Shown in pieces: positions 48,340 through 60,376 of a DNA stretch of 64,000 nt (positions are counted from its first letter, which is position 1; every line of letters starts with the position of its first letter). The notes under the pieces are model-generated. The model did not search any database. It worked only from the letters and a program-made list of their open reading frames with translations, and had not been told where the DNA came from. Source of the DNA: Rallus limicola (taxonomy: Eukaryota; Chordata; Aves; Gruiformes; Rallidae); the NCBI GenBank assembly GCA_022605955.1, contig JAKCOZ010000003.1:40450761-40514760 (forward strand). The letters are read 5' to 3'. Made by a program: the position numbers and the translations under genes.

Positions 48340-48470
48340 TCTCAGTGCCTTTATCTTGACACATGAGCCTTAAATCTTATTTTCTCCCCACCCTGCTGAG
48401 GAAGGGGAGTGAGGGAGCATCAGGCCTCTGTGGGCATCAGGCTGCCAGCGAAGATCAACAACCTACCATA
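48340..48470 (+). mobile_element. ERVL-type LTR 3'-end fragment
   Basis: Blocks in order: CCTTTATCTTGACACATGAG, TTTTCTCCCCACCCTGCTGA, GGAAGGGGAGTGAGGGAGCA, GGGCATCAGGCTGCCAG and an end AACCTACCATA. This is the U5 side of a family D or E LTR in sense orientation. Confidence 0.6.
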
Positions 48471-51400
48471 GTGGAATCTGCCAACATGAAGAAATAGAAG
48501 AGTCAGATAAAAGATTTGGTTTCATTGACAGACAAGTTATACGAACAAAATAACTTGTTTACTTAAAATTACATACTGTAGCTGAAACAAACAAACAAAT
48601 CCCTTAAAATTCACATTACAATTTCTCCTTAGCCATGTCACCTTCTAAGCAAGTCTATGAGGCTTTGTCATTTGCCTCTATAGTTCAAACCTGTCATGAA
48701 CTCACAGAACCATCTTTTCTGCTCCTGCTCTCACATACAGCTCGATATTTTTTCGCACATGATGTAAACCCTCTCTTCCTATATTCTTGCCTCTTGTGAC
48801 CAGGCAGTGGAAACTTAAATAGCCGCCTTTGAGTTTTAGGGTTGACTTAGCCCTCTTCAGCTAACAGATTCTTGTCTCTAAGGTATTTTTTTCTGCTAAT
48901 GTGATTTCTGAGCTCTACATTTGTTATCTCCTATAATCTTTTGGTAGAAGAATTAAAACTCAGTATTGATACCTAGTATTGATAACTAGTATTGATAACT
49001 TCAGAAAAAAATGCTTACCCAAATTTGTAGGTAAGACCCCAACACAGTAATCTTTCAATATGTTAATCAACAGTCTCAGACAAGGCCTCAAAATTTCAGA
49101 AGATCCCACTGTCCTTTTTTTAATTTACAATAGCAATAAATTAATTATGCAGTTCAGGCCTTAAGAAAATAGATGCACTCAGAGACAGTGTTGCCTTTAT
49201 CATGTCTGTGAAGTCCCTGCAGATTAATATTTCATATAATTTTTTCTCCTGCTGCTATTGTATCATTTTAATTCTCATTATTGTGTCATTATTTTCAGCC
49301 TTCACTTTCTTACTATGACCTGTGGTAATACTGCCCTGCAAGACTAAAGGGCTACTCATTAGTATAACTGCTAGCATGACCTACCCATTATACTGGTACA
49401 ACCGAGAGGGGAAAAAACCATTCGTACACCTTGGACCAAGTCTTATGCAATACGTGATTTCAGTTGCTCTAGTGAGAAAATTGCATTTGTCCAGTATGCA
49501 AGGGGCACAGCACTCAAGGTGTTGGGCAACTATAATAGTTATACTAGTGCAACATACAATGCTTTGTTAAAGTTTGTGTTTGAAAGTAGCCTTCTTGTAG
49601 CTGAGGGGAAGTTCTGAACATCTACATTTGTAAATATTTGCAGTGTAAATAAACTGTCAGGTTGAGATATAAGCTGGGGAGTCTTATGACCGAAACAGCT
49701 GTGCAAACAAAAGCTCCAGGTTTAATTCCAATGTTATATATAACAGCATGCAGGTTTCTTCCACTTTATGCCTGAATATCCAGATAAGTATAAAGTCCAA
49801 GACTACAGTTATATTTTACAAAGAATGGGCATTTTATGCATAAGGTTGCATAATAATGCTTATCAGGTGAAAAGCAGGTTCCCATGGTCACAGACAAGGG
49901 CTTTCAGCACAGAAAATGCCTTTTATAGGAGTTCATTAAGCAAAAATGCACATTCCTCTATGGCTGCCCAGTACCATGTCTTTTGCTGTGGTGCTCCATC
50001 TACCATGTGCATCTAACCAATGTTCTACCAACAAGGCCAGCTGAATTTGGGAGGACTCATCAGGAAGGAGACCACTACAATACACCAACATGCGCATGAA
50101 AGCAAGAAAGGGGTCAGGTGAACAAGATCTGTAGGATATTACTATTGCAAACCTTGAAAAAAGGAAATCTACCCTAGAAATAATATAACAGTTCTCTAAC
50201 TTAGGACTGCTTCAGTCAGTTACTTCAGTAGTAACTGACATGGTTTGATTGTTCAAGAAATGTTTTAAGTAATTTTAGATTTTTAGGGTTGTTTTTCAAG
50301 TGGACAGTTGAGAAAGTCTTTGAAAGACAGGTTAGTTTCTTCCCCATGCATAACCGGCACTCTTCTTCTAATAGAGCCTCCTAATGAAAAAGATAAAACC
50401 AACATTGTCTCTATTTACTTTTTCATTCTCTACCTTTGTCTGCAATAACTTTTGAAATCAGCTACTAAGTTCAATGAAGTCTATCAGAAGTGCTGGGTCT
50501 CTGAAAATACAGTCTATGGTTACAGAGGTCTAAATGAATGTCCCTGGTGTCTTGCATCAGCTGGTATTTGACAAAGCCAGAACAGCCTTGTACTGCCTTC
50601 CCTTGTCCCTCATGCTACAGCACAGTTAGTGGACACAAAAAGGAATTTGAGGTGTTAAAGAGTGGGAAAGGCCAGCGAACATAACAGAGATTGAGATCCT
50701 GGTATATAGGATACAAGTTTGCAGAAAGAAAGATCTTAGCTAGCTCTTTCCAGAACACCTATTTGTTTTTCTTCCTTCAGTACTTGGAGGCTGCTAGGTA
50801 CAGCGTGACCCAGCACAAAGGTAGTCTGACTGTAAACAAGGAAAAGGTATCTACTAGCTGATGTGCTTATGTCTGTATCTGTTTCTTTTCTAAAAATAAC
50901 TAACTATGCTTTTATTGTCAAAGCCCAAATTATATTAAACCCAAAGCCTGAATGATTTTTAAATCCAAAGTGCTCTTTTGAAATAAGATACTTATTTTCA
51001 GTGCAGTAAGTGAGAATCAAGATCAGCTGTATCCTGTCCTGGATGCTGCTACTGAACCCGCATAATTTTCTGGGTAACTGAAGTGCTCAATAAACATTGC
51101 AGGAAAGCACAACCTGTCTTGAAGGGAAAAAAGGGTGGCAAGTGAAACAGTCGGAAAATAGGTGCTCAGCAGTAGCTTAACACACGCAATGGAACTGCTC
51201 TGGCGTACAGCATGGGGAAACAACTGCGACATAACTACGTGTACTGCTACAGATGAAGTATGACTAGGCTGTTTATAGTGGTGGTTCTTACATGCAAAAC
51301 AAGTCTTTTGAAATTTAGCCGACTGTTGTTCCCCACCGCTCTTCAGCTTCTTTTATTCATTTGATCTTGCCTAAAAATTATATATGCCAATTACTTGTAT

Positions 51401-54400
51401 GTTAATTTTTAATTTATGAGCTAATTGTCAATTAAAAGTAGAACTAGAAAGCTAATTTAAAGACCATTTAACAAAATATGTCAATTAATAAATTCTAAAA
51501 GTGAGACCATTTGAAAGCAAACATTATCAGAGACTCAAAATGAAAGTTAACATGCTGGAAACATATTGGTCTATTTATAAAAGCTTCATTAATGTTACCT
51601 ACCTATTTAAAATCCAATTTTATTATGCAGCTCCAGCCTAAAGCAGGGCACCAAGTAGCCTGATAGTTGAAGTATAGGCTACTTCAAATATACATCTTTA
51701 CTGGGACTTGTTAATTTCACATGGGTATTTACATTATTTATTTTGGCTTTATAAAGTTTTCTTGTAAACTAATTCAAAACACATGTATGATAATATGATA
51801 ACACATGTATGTTCTATAAACCAGAACTTAGTAGAGGTAATAGTTAGAACCGTTGCCACTTCTTACCATTAGTATCAGAGAAAACTTTACTAGATTTGCA
51901 AATTATAACAAAAAGAATTCTGTCTTTGGCACATCTAGCCTCTTAGCTTTTATAAGTGCTAAGCATGTACACCCCTCCCTACCCCCACAAAAAAAGCTCA
52001 ACCAACCAAAAAGACCCCCAAAACCTACCCAGAGACATAAAAGGATCAGGCTCCTATTATGAATGTGGGTTAAGCCTACAACTTTTAATAATTACAGTAA
52101 CAGCTGCAATTATGTCTTCATGAGGAGAATCTGAGGCTGTTGTAAACACAGTGGGAAGAATTGAAAACATAGGCCAAAGATAAATACATAACAAAGCAAG
52201 GCGTTTGACATCCCAGTCATATCAGCAAATGTCCTTCCCCTTCCAGATACGTCAAAAATGTGTAAACTAAAGACTGGCAGTATTATCACAGCATGGAGAT
52301 ATCAAAGGCAGTTTTGAGAAAATAGTCTACTTCTTTCATGATCAGATTCCAAAGCGCAATTAAATGAATGAAAAACCTAGTTTACTGCATGACAAGCTCC
52401 TTTTCTTCTGAAAAGTTTGTTATTTATTTTTAAAACATTTAGTTGGTCACATTTAGCCAATTTATTTAACTAGCCACTAGGATTTTTTCTTTTTTCTTTC
52501 GTATTTCCAGTTTCCATGCTTTGCAGCTAACAAATCTGCATGCATTTGAGGTATCTACACATTAATGAATAGTACTTTTGAAACAACTACTTGATCATCT
52601 GTCTGTGAACACAAGACCTAAGCAAGTAGGCGATTTCGAACAAGAGTACTCTGAAAGTGGCCCGCAGGTTAAGCAGATAAAAAAATTACAGTAGCATTTT
52701 CCTCCTGTAACTGATATTTTTATTTTATTAATTTCTATATAAGTAATTCTATATTGTCACCTTTGTTTTCTTCTCAATCTTAGTCTCCCTAATTTTTAAT
52801 ATTGTGCAGCTGACTGACTGATGAAGGCCAAGTGAGGAGGAAATGTAAATGTGAAGGGTTTTTTTGGATGTGGTAAATAGAATAGGTAGGAGGAGTGAAG
52901 AAGACAAGAAAGATGTCATTTATTACTGTATTATATTATGGTCTTTGAGCTCTTCAGGAGTCCTAAGTGTGGAGGGAGTTGTTTGGAAAGAAGAAAAGGG
53001 AAGAAACCAGCACATAACTTAGTGTGTACTTTAATGTTATGAATATTTTGTGTGTCTGTCTTGGCTCTCTAAAGACTGTTAGATGCAGCAATTTAAAGCT
53101 TCACTACTTTAAAAAGGAAAAAGAATTTCTAAATATTAAGACCAGAACAGTGATACAACTTTTTTAACATAAGATACTGTGACAAACATGAACCACTGCC
53201 ACTATTATAAAGATGCATTCAAGTGAATAACCTGAAAACACAGACTTTGAAATGTATGGTGCTAATTATGTAACAGTGCACCTACCTTGAATCATGTATT
53301 GATTGTGTTTTGTCTACAAGCAGAAATCCAACTCAAGAACAGCTGGGGGGATAGGATTAGGGTAAATCAATGACATGTTTGGCACAATATATATTCTCAC
53401 CCACATCACTGAAGAATGCTGAGATGCAAGAAACCTGTAAAACTTTTTCCTGTGGGTGACAGTTTTTCTATAATGCTGAGAACTTCCTCCAGTTGTCCTT
53501 AACATGTTATACATTATGTGTTTTGATACAGATTAAAAGGTGTGGGTATCCAAAGTCAGTATTACATATGTGAAATGCTGCTAAGACAGGAATGTCATGC
53601 ATACCTTCTTATGGGGTCTGGGAAAGAAAAATTATTCAAGATGGAATATAAACAAGTTCTGACCTGAAAGAAAAATCCACCTCTCAAGGGGATGAGAAAG
53701 ATCTCCAGATACTGTAAGGCAATTTCTATCCACTGTAATTATTGCTGCTATCTTATTGCACAAGGATCACTGCATGTGCAGCTGTATGGCAACGCATTTC
53801 AGAAAGTCAGTGGCTAGAAAGCAGTGAATTTTGAGTGAGGCTAGGTTTTGGTTGGTATGGCAGGCAAAGAGGATGGAATCACAGCAGGTCTAACTCTAGT
53901 TAACTTAAACAATTGTGAAACCATACCTTTAAAGGGGATTTCCAAAGCAGCTGAGAAACTACCAAATGAATCTAAATGAAGGAAACTGAATGAAACTTCT
54001 TCAGAGTTTTGTAATTGGGAGTTTAAGTCACATCCTGCTGAAACAGAAACTTATTCTGGTTGAACCTTAGGCCTGGCTTGTGTAGCAAAGAATATAAGTG
54101 AGATTACAAAATGTGAGGCACCTTCATTTCTCAAAACAAATGAAAGGCCATGTGCACATACATCTTTTGGAACTGCACTTTGGGACATATTTAGAAGATT
54201 ATAGGAAATGGAGCTTATCCCCTAGGTTGCAAAATGTAGGTTAGTATTTTAACTGCTCTTTTCAGGAAACGATTCATATTAGTAAGCATGCAGGCTACCA
54301 TGTTTGTTACAGACAGGAAGCAGGAAGACATCTCTTAACTAAATCATGCTCCTCATTGAAAAGGAGGTAGGTTTAACTTGATTAAAGTTTGGATATTGAA

Positions 54401-54506
54401 ACTACTTACACTGAAGCCCTGAGGAGGGGGTAGGGGGAGAAAGACTGTTCATAGCAGACCATCCAATAGTAACAGGTAGTAAAGTTTACACTAGACAGGG
54501 AAACAC
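48471..54506. other. Long AT-rich stretch, no gene seen
   Basis: About 6 kb with no repeat family, exon or RNA gene that I can name. It is the largest apparently repeat-free segment of the window. Confidence 0.45.
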
Positions 54507-55035
54507 GATAAATATTAGTTGGTCAGAAAGGAACTGTGTAAAGGATGTAAATAAAGGACCTAAAGGACCAGAATGTGTGCACACATTGTGTGCATCACTT
54601 CAGGAGAACCAATTTACCTTTCAGAAGGGAGTAATAAAGGGGAAGAGGGAAAGAAAGAAGAGGAGGGCACCTCAATTCTGCAGAACCAACTCTGTGGCTT
54701 TGTTAGCAAGGCAAAAGCTAACGCTTCTCCAAGAGGACATGTAACAAAGAGGAGTAAATTAACTAAACGGCCATCAAATGTCTTTGAAGCCCACCAAGAG
54801 ATTACTGGGAGTTGGAAGGTGGGTGGGTCATAAGGAAAAATTAACCATTTCTTGGAAACCCTATGAATACGCATATATTATGAATATACATATATGTCTT
54901 GCATAAAAGCGGTGTAACTGACCCTTTATGGCCTGCACTTTAGGAGGAAGGATCCCCTGTGCTGCCCAGAGGTGCCATAAACAATATCTGCTGAATAGTC
55001 ACCAAGACTATGGAGTCTTCATTTTTGGCTTTTCA
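54507..55035 (+). mobile_element. Solo retroviral LTR, sister copy of 16313-16838
   Basis: Shares about 500 bp with 16313-16838, including CCAGAATGTGTGCACACATTG, GCCATCAAATGTCTTTGAAG, TTGGAAACCCTATGAATACG, the TATA-like TTGCATAAAAGCGG and the end of R near ATCCCCTGTGCTGCCCAG. It has a 22-base segment around CACCTCAATTCTGCAG that the other copy lacks. The polyadenylation signal has drifted to CCATAAACAATA. Flanks are unrelated, so it is a separate insertion. Confidence 0.7.
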
Positions 55036-57339
55036 TGGCATCAACACATATATATGCCTTACTGGGTAAAAGATAAAAGGTGCCAGTATGAGTGTGCTGC
55101 TCAAGTGGGGCATGTCCTGCTTTAGAACATTGTAGCAATCACAAAGCACCTCTCCAAGGATATCTGACACGCTGGGCTGCATGTAACTGTGGATAGAGCT
55201 ACTCTGTTTCTGCAACTGGAACGCTATGTGACAACAATTTTCTAGTCTTCAGTGTACTGTTGTTAAATGCCTCTAGCGCTGGCTGTGATTATTAATTTAT
55301 GCTAATGTTAATTCTGTCACATGTTCACAATTAGTTACTTTTGATAGCTAAAATAACCTATTACAAGTATACTTAATATAAGACAGTCGTACTGTCCTAC
55401 TGTGTAGACAATCTTGCAGAACATGACCATCTTCTTAATGAAGCAGAGGCCACAGACACTTGGAGAAATGCCAGGAAATTATGCTCCAATTTAAAATTCT
55501 TTTCCTGAAATAATAGGTAGGTTTTGTTAATTCCTATATGCATGCTAAACCAATTTATTTGACTTATGGGAATACTAATTTACTTTCATTTGTCAACAGA
55601 AATGAAATTAAGCATGACTCAAAGCAGCATCTGCAAAAAATATTTTGTAGCAGAATAAAACCTGTATCTATACATTATTTTTTCCAGAGGAGTGTGAAGA
55701 AGAAAGAGAAGGATGAAAGTCACTGTATTTCTGTGAATGCTGAGGAACTTGGAGGAAGCCAGATAGAAAAACATAGAAGAATTAATGGTTAATAAGAATT
55801 GAGTGCATTCTGTATCCAAGCAACTGGAATTCCTAAGATGTATTTAGTTTTTCCCACCCACATCTCGTTTCATCCCTTTTATACACCTTTGACTAGACAA
55901 AGTGTAACTGTGAGAGACTCTGTAAACAAAAAGGGGTGCTAAGTCCATGTATTTCCTTTTATTTGTATTTTGGTGTTGCTGCATGATTAAATGTTTTACT
56001 GATCCCATGGATCAAACAAATATTAAAGTTGTAAATTATGTATTTACATATCTATATTGACTTACAGGAGTTTTGAAAGCAGCTCTAAAACCCACTGAAA
56101 TTACTTTGTTATTCATCTATGTAAGTCATAGTATCAATATATGTAAATCACATCATTTGTACACGTAACAGCTAGTATGTATCCAAACTCTTACTAACTT
56201 GATCTTGTTTCCTGCTTGCAGTAGGTAAACTGCTTTAGTCCACAATGACTGCATAAGGCCTATATCCCTTTTTGGCAGAACAAGGCAATGGCTTTCTACT
56301 GTTTCTTTCCTTAAAAGTAACAAAACCCTAGCAGTAATAAAAACATTTCTATTAGGGTCTGAACTATCTTTAGAGAAGTGTTTTGGCATTATTATAAACA
56401 GTTACGTCCACTTTCATACTCTTGAATTTACACTTCGGTCCATTGATCTTGCAGCTCTTGTCTATCAATAAAATTTTCCCTCTTAAGCTGATTTAGACAA
56501 TTTAAATGCTTCAGTAAGCAACATGGTGTAATATAACCTTCGTGTAAATTTTGAAGATGTTTTCTTGTCTGAGCATTTTTTTTTTACCCCTAGGGTGAAA
56601 AAATATTCTCTTGCCATCAAACATGGAGATTTTGGTGTACTTTTCTATGTGGCACTTGACAGCTGGGCTGGTGTATATGCCTGATCTAAGAATCCACTGG
56701 CTCTTTAGACAGTGAGCTGCTATGCATGCCAGCCAATCCCACCAGCAGCCAAACCAATGCTTGATGGGCTGAAGGTGCAACTCTGGGGAACCTCAGCAAC
56801 CATAATGTTAGATTATACTAATGCCCACCCTTCATTGAGTGCTGAGGCAACCAGCTCTGCTCACCCTGAAAGAGCAACCATTAGGTAACCTATATACCCA
56901 AGAGATGTCCAGCTAACTGACTGTGGCTCAGGTCTTGATTCTTGGTCAACACAGCTCTTTGAGCCTGAATTGACTGCTACTGTAGTCACCTTTCTCTAGT
57001 ATACCCACACAGCGACTCACTCACTCCCTCAGGCTTCCCTTAGTTGGTGAGCAAACTGTGTTTTCATGGTGAACACGACCTCTTTTACTTTTGCAGGATG
57101 CTAAACAAAAAAATGCCTGAAGTCTAATGCCAGACAGCAGTCAGTAATGACTTCACAATCTTCCTTTAGTGCAACAGAACCTTAACTATTCAATGTATCT
57201 CCAAGACAGAGAAGGCAGTTAAATTGTTTCCTCTTTTGGCAGTTTGGCTGAGACATTGTGGTGTATACAGCACACTCTTTCACTAAAGTGCCACTACTTT
57301 CGTTTGCCACTCTGGGAACATTCAGATACAAACTTTTTT
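55036..57339. other. Upstream flank of CHD1, no gene seen
   Basis: AT-rich, no repeats recognised. Confidence 0.45.
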
Positions 57340-59200
57340 CTTGTCCTTTTGAAATTTTTCTCTCCGCGGTAACGAACGCGAGGCACGTTTAAAGAAAGGA
57401 TTGGCGGTAATCACTTTGAAAAGGGCGGGTGTTAGGTTCTGGACTGGAACGAGGAACATTAGGCCACAGCTAGAGAATAGTCCTGCGAGATAAGCGTCCT
57501 CCCGGCAGCAGCAGCGCCACAAGCCTTCCCAAATACGCCGCAGTACCACATGTAACCGAGGAGGCTAAGAAATGCGGTCGCTTCTCGCCGGCACGTGATT
57601 TTACACAGAAACCCCATAACAAACATGAAACCCACGCTGCACAGAAGGGTAACGGTCGGCTGACGGCCGCGCCGCTCGGGTCATGGCGCCCCTCTGGACC
57701 GGGACACGCCCTGTGCCTTCACACGGAGATAGGAAGTTGCAGCGGCGCCGGGCCCCTTCTGTGCAGCCAGCAGGGACGGCGGGCGCTGCCATTAACCTAG
57801 CCAGCCCTCAGCGCGGCGGCGAGCGGCCCATCCTCCCTCAGCCGCCCCCTCTGAGCGGCCTGGTGTTACTGCACGTCGCGAGCGGCCGTGGCTCCTCCTC
57901 CTGCTCGGTCCCAGGGCGCAGGGCTGACATCACGCCCGGGGTTTCCATCCGACCGAGGGAGGGGGAGGCTGAACGGAGCGGCAGCGTGATGGCGGCGGTC
58001 AGGAGGACTTAGGAAGCGGTGGCGGAGCAGCGCAACGCCCACCCTGGTTTTTTTTCTGCGCCCCTCCCTGCCCAGTTCGGGGCTTCATTGTTCGAATCTG
58101 TGAGGGTGGCGGGTGAGCCTACCGCACCGGGTTGCGAGGAGTCGGCGACCAGCGGGAGGCGCGGTGGCCCAGGCCCCGCTTGTGGCCGTGGGAGCAGCCC
58201 CCAACCCTGGACTGTGGCGCGAACCTCCCCGTGGGGCGTAGCGCAGTTCGGGGCGGCTTTGGGAAGGCTGGGCCGGGAGCGCGCAGGTAGGCAGAGGCCC
58301 GCCATAGCTCCTCTCTCTTGCCTGCTGGGAGTTGTGCGGATTCCGAAGGTGGAAGGTGGGGGGGTGGAGCGGGCGGTGCTGAGGAGATGGGGCCTGGGAC
58401 TTACTGTCGGCCGGGGGGGGTCGGATGCCCGGCGCGAGGCTGCGTTCTTGGGCCCAGCCGCTCTTTTTCGCGGAGGTAGAGAGTTGCGAGGGCCGAGGCC
58501 GCCAACGGGGTCGAGCCTCTCTCGCTAGCTCCTGCTGGGGGAGCCAGTGCCGAGCCGCCCGGGAGGCAGGAGAGAGCGGCCGTGGCTCTCCTGGCCATCG
58601 GGGGCGCCGGGGGAAGCGAGCATGGAGGACAGCAGCGGCCTTGAAGTCGCTACCGGGGCGCCGTGGCTAGGAGCGGCGCCTGTGCAGGCCGCGTCGGTAC
58701 CGGAGGGCCGCCTTTGAGCCGGGAGGCAGCCCTGTCTCGGGGTCCCGCGGGAGCGCCCCGGGTGCGGGAAGGGGAAGAGCGGCCGTGGGAGGCAGCGAGA
58801 GCGCATTGTGGGCGGCCAGGGCTTAGGGGACGACTTCCTCGGAGCGGGAAGCGGTGCAAGTTTCGCCGCTGCTCGAGGTGTTATCAAGGTTCCAGAGGGT
58901 GCCGAGTCTGAAGGCCGAGGGGGTGTTTGGGTGGGCGGGCAGGGAGCGAGGGGTCCGCTGCTGGGCGGCACAGCGCGCGGCCTCGCTGGGAATCAGCGGC
59001 CGGGTCCCCAGGGAGCCTCCCGGGTCGCCGACATCGCTTCGGGGGCCCTCCGGGGTTGCACGGCTCTTTCCTATAACTTTTCCCACCCTCACAGCCTTTG
59101 TTGGCTGTCTTGAGGGGCCCGGGTGTTTGAGCGCAGGACATTTTCCACCCCGGAACAAGGCTTAGCTCCCTCCCCCCCTCTCCCATGAGATCTGGTTTGA
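57340..59200 (+). promoter_or_regulatory. CHD1: CpG-island promoter and 5' UTR of CHD1
   Basis: CpG-dense and GC-rich from about 57340 to 59200, then falling sharply. A GATGGCGGCGG motif at 57988-57998 fits a YY1-type site, which often sits at start points of CpG-island promoters, so transcription may start near 57.9-58.0 kb. A possible first-exon donor is GCGCAG|GTAGGC at 58286/58287. Other donors are possible. The coding start is 2.3 kb downstream in the next exon, so the first exon is taken as non-coding. Open frames here on both strands are composition by-products. Confidence 0.75.
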
Positions 59201-60168
59201 GCTGTTGTGGTGTATCGGAGAATACCTGGGGGCAGGCAAACAGCAGGCGAGCCCCTAATCGCTTTCACACCAGTAAATATGAGAGGCGCAGCTCTTTATC
59301 TGATTATCAGTGTGTTTATACTTGCAGTCCTTTTACTGTGAGTCTAAACTTTCTCTAACTGTATCGGATACTGCAGTGATCTGACTTTAAATGCACTTGT
59401 ACGTGAAATAATGATCATTCCATCTGTGGGGCTTTGCTGATTTGATTTAGTTGAAACATTTATTTTAAACGGAACAGACTATTTTCCTGCCTCTATTCAC
59501 AACTGGATGGAAGCATTATGTATGTATCTGGAAATGCTTCCATGCATTATGTTGAGCAGGAAATACTTTTTGCTAAGCAGAACGTTAATACATACTGCTC
59601 TAACTTAAATGTGTTTAGGTAGGTAGCTTTTCCTTTAAAACTTTAATCAACTTTGTTTTGAAGTCAATACTGTGGCAAAAGTTGAGCCATAAGGTACAGC
59701 ACAGATGCAGTAAACTGCTATTGCCCTGCAATCCTAAAAATAATGTGTTTTCCATAACATTTCCTATTCTGCAGCTAGTGGTGCTATAAAAATGACAGTT
59801 TCTGCTGAACCAGCTACAAAAAGTTGCATAAAGAAACATAATGGGACCCAACTACAGTCAAACAAAAAGTTGGACCAGTCATTCCTTTCAAGGGTTTCTG
59901 TATTTCCTGTAGTTCTTTCTTTTCTTTTTATATATAACTAATAAAAATACCTGTTCTTCTCTAGAGAAGATTTTTGTTTTTCAGGCAAGAAAATACTGAT
60001 AAAATGATCAACCATGAATGAGTAACACATGAAGCTATTTTTCAGTTAAAAATATGTCAAGCATGATGCTTCCTTTCAGTGTTAGTGAAAGACAAAGGGA
60101 TTTTTGGTGTCCTTTTAGTTACAAACATACTTTCAAATTGTAGTAATGTTTTTCCTTCACTGTTTTAG
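59201..60168 (+). other. CHD1: CHD1 first intron (main part)
   Basis: AT-rich, ending in the pyrimidine-rich acceptor TTTTTCCTTCACTGTTTTAG at 60149-60168. No repeat recognised. Confidence 0.65.
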
Positions 60169-60323
60169 GTATTCTGGGAGAAATCTTGAATACCCACAGA
60201 GAACACTAGAAAACTAGAAACACATCACCTGGAAAACATACAGAATACCAAGAAGTGGATTCTTGATATCCACCTTGTAACCTGAGTGGACCTCTATTTA
60301 TCTTAAACTTACTAATATTTACA
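60169..60323 (+). other. CHD1: CHD1 5' UTR part of the ATG-bearing exon
   Basis: Runs from the acceptor to the start codon. It has in-frame stops upstream of the ATG, which supports the chosen start. Confidence 0.8.
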
Positions 60324-60376
60324 ATGAATGGGCACAGTGATGAAGAAAGTGTAAGAAACAGTAGTGGAGAGTCAAG
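60324..60376 (+). CDS. CHD1: CHD1, first coding exon (chromodomain helicase DNA-binding protein 1)
   Basis: Encodes MNGHSDEESVRNSSGES plus two bases of the next codon, then a strong donor, CAAG|GTAAGT. I recognise this as the N-terminus of vertebrate CHD1, identical as far as it goes, with AG plus the next base giving the expected serine. CHD1 is a nuclear ATP-dependent chromatin remodeller: its double chromodomains bind methylated histone H3 lysine 4, and its SNF2 helicase spaces nucleosomes in transcribed genes. Those domains are encoded downstream, outside this window. A second ATG four bases later is in another frame. Bird CHD1 has Z and W copies, and this exon cannot tell them apart. Confidence 0.93.

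Noticed and set aside
57683..59186. Open frames of 100-170 codons in the CHD1 CpG island
   Set aside because: Base-composition by-products on both strands. The known CHD1 start is in the next exon.
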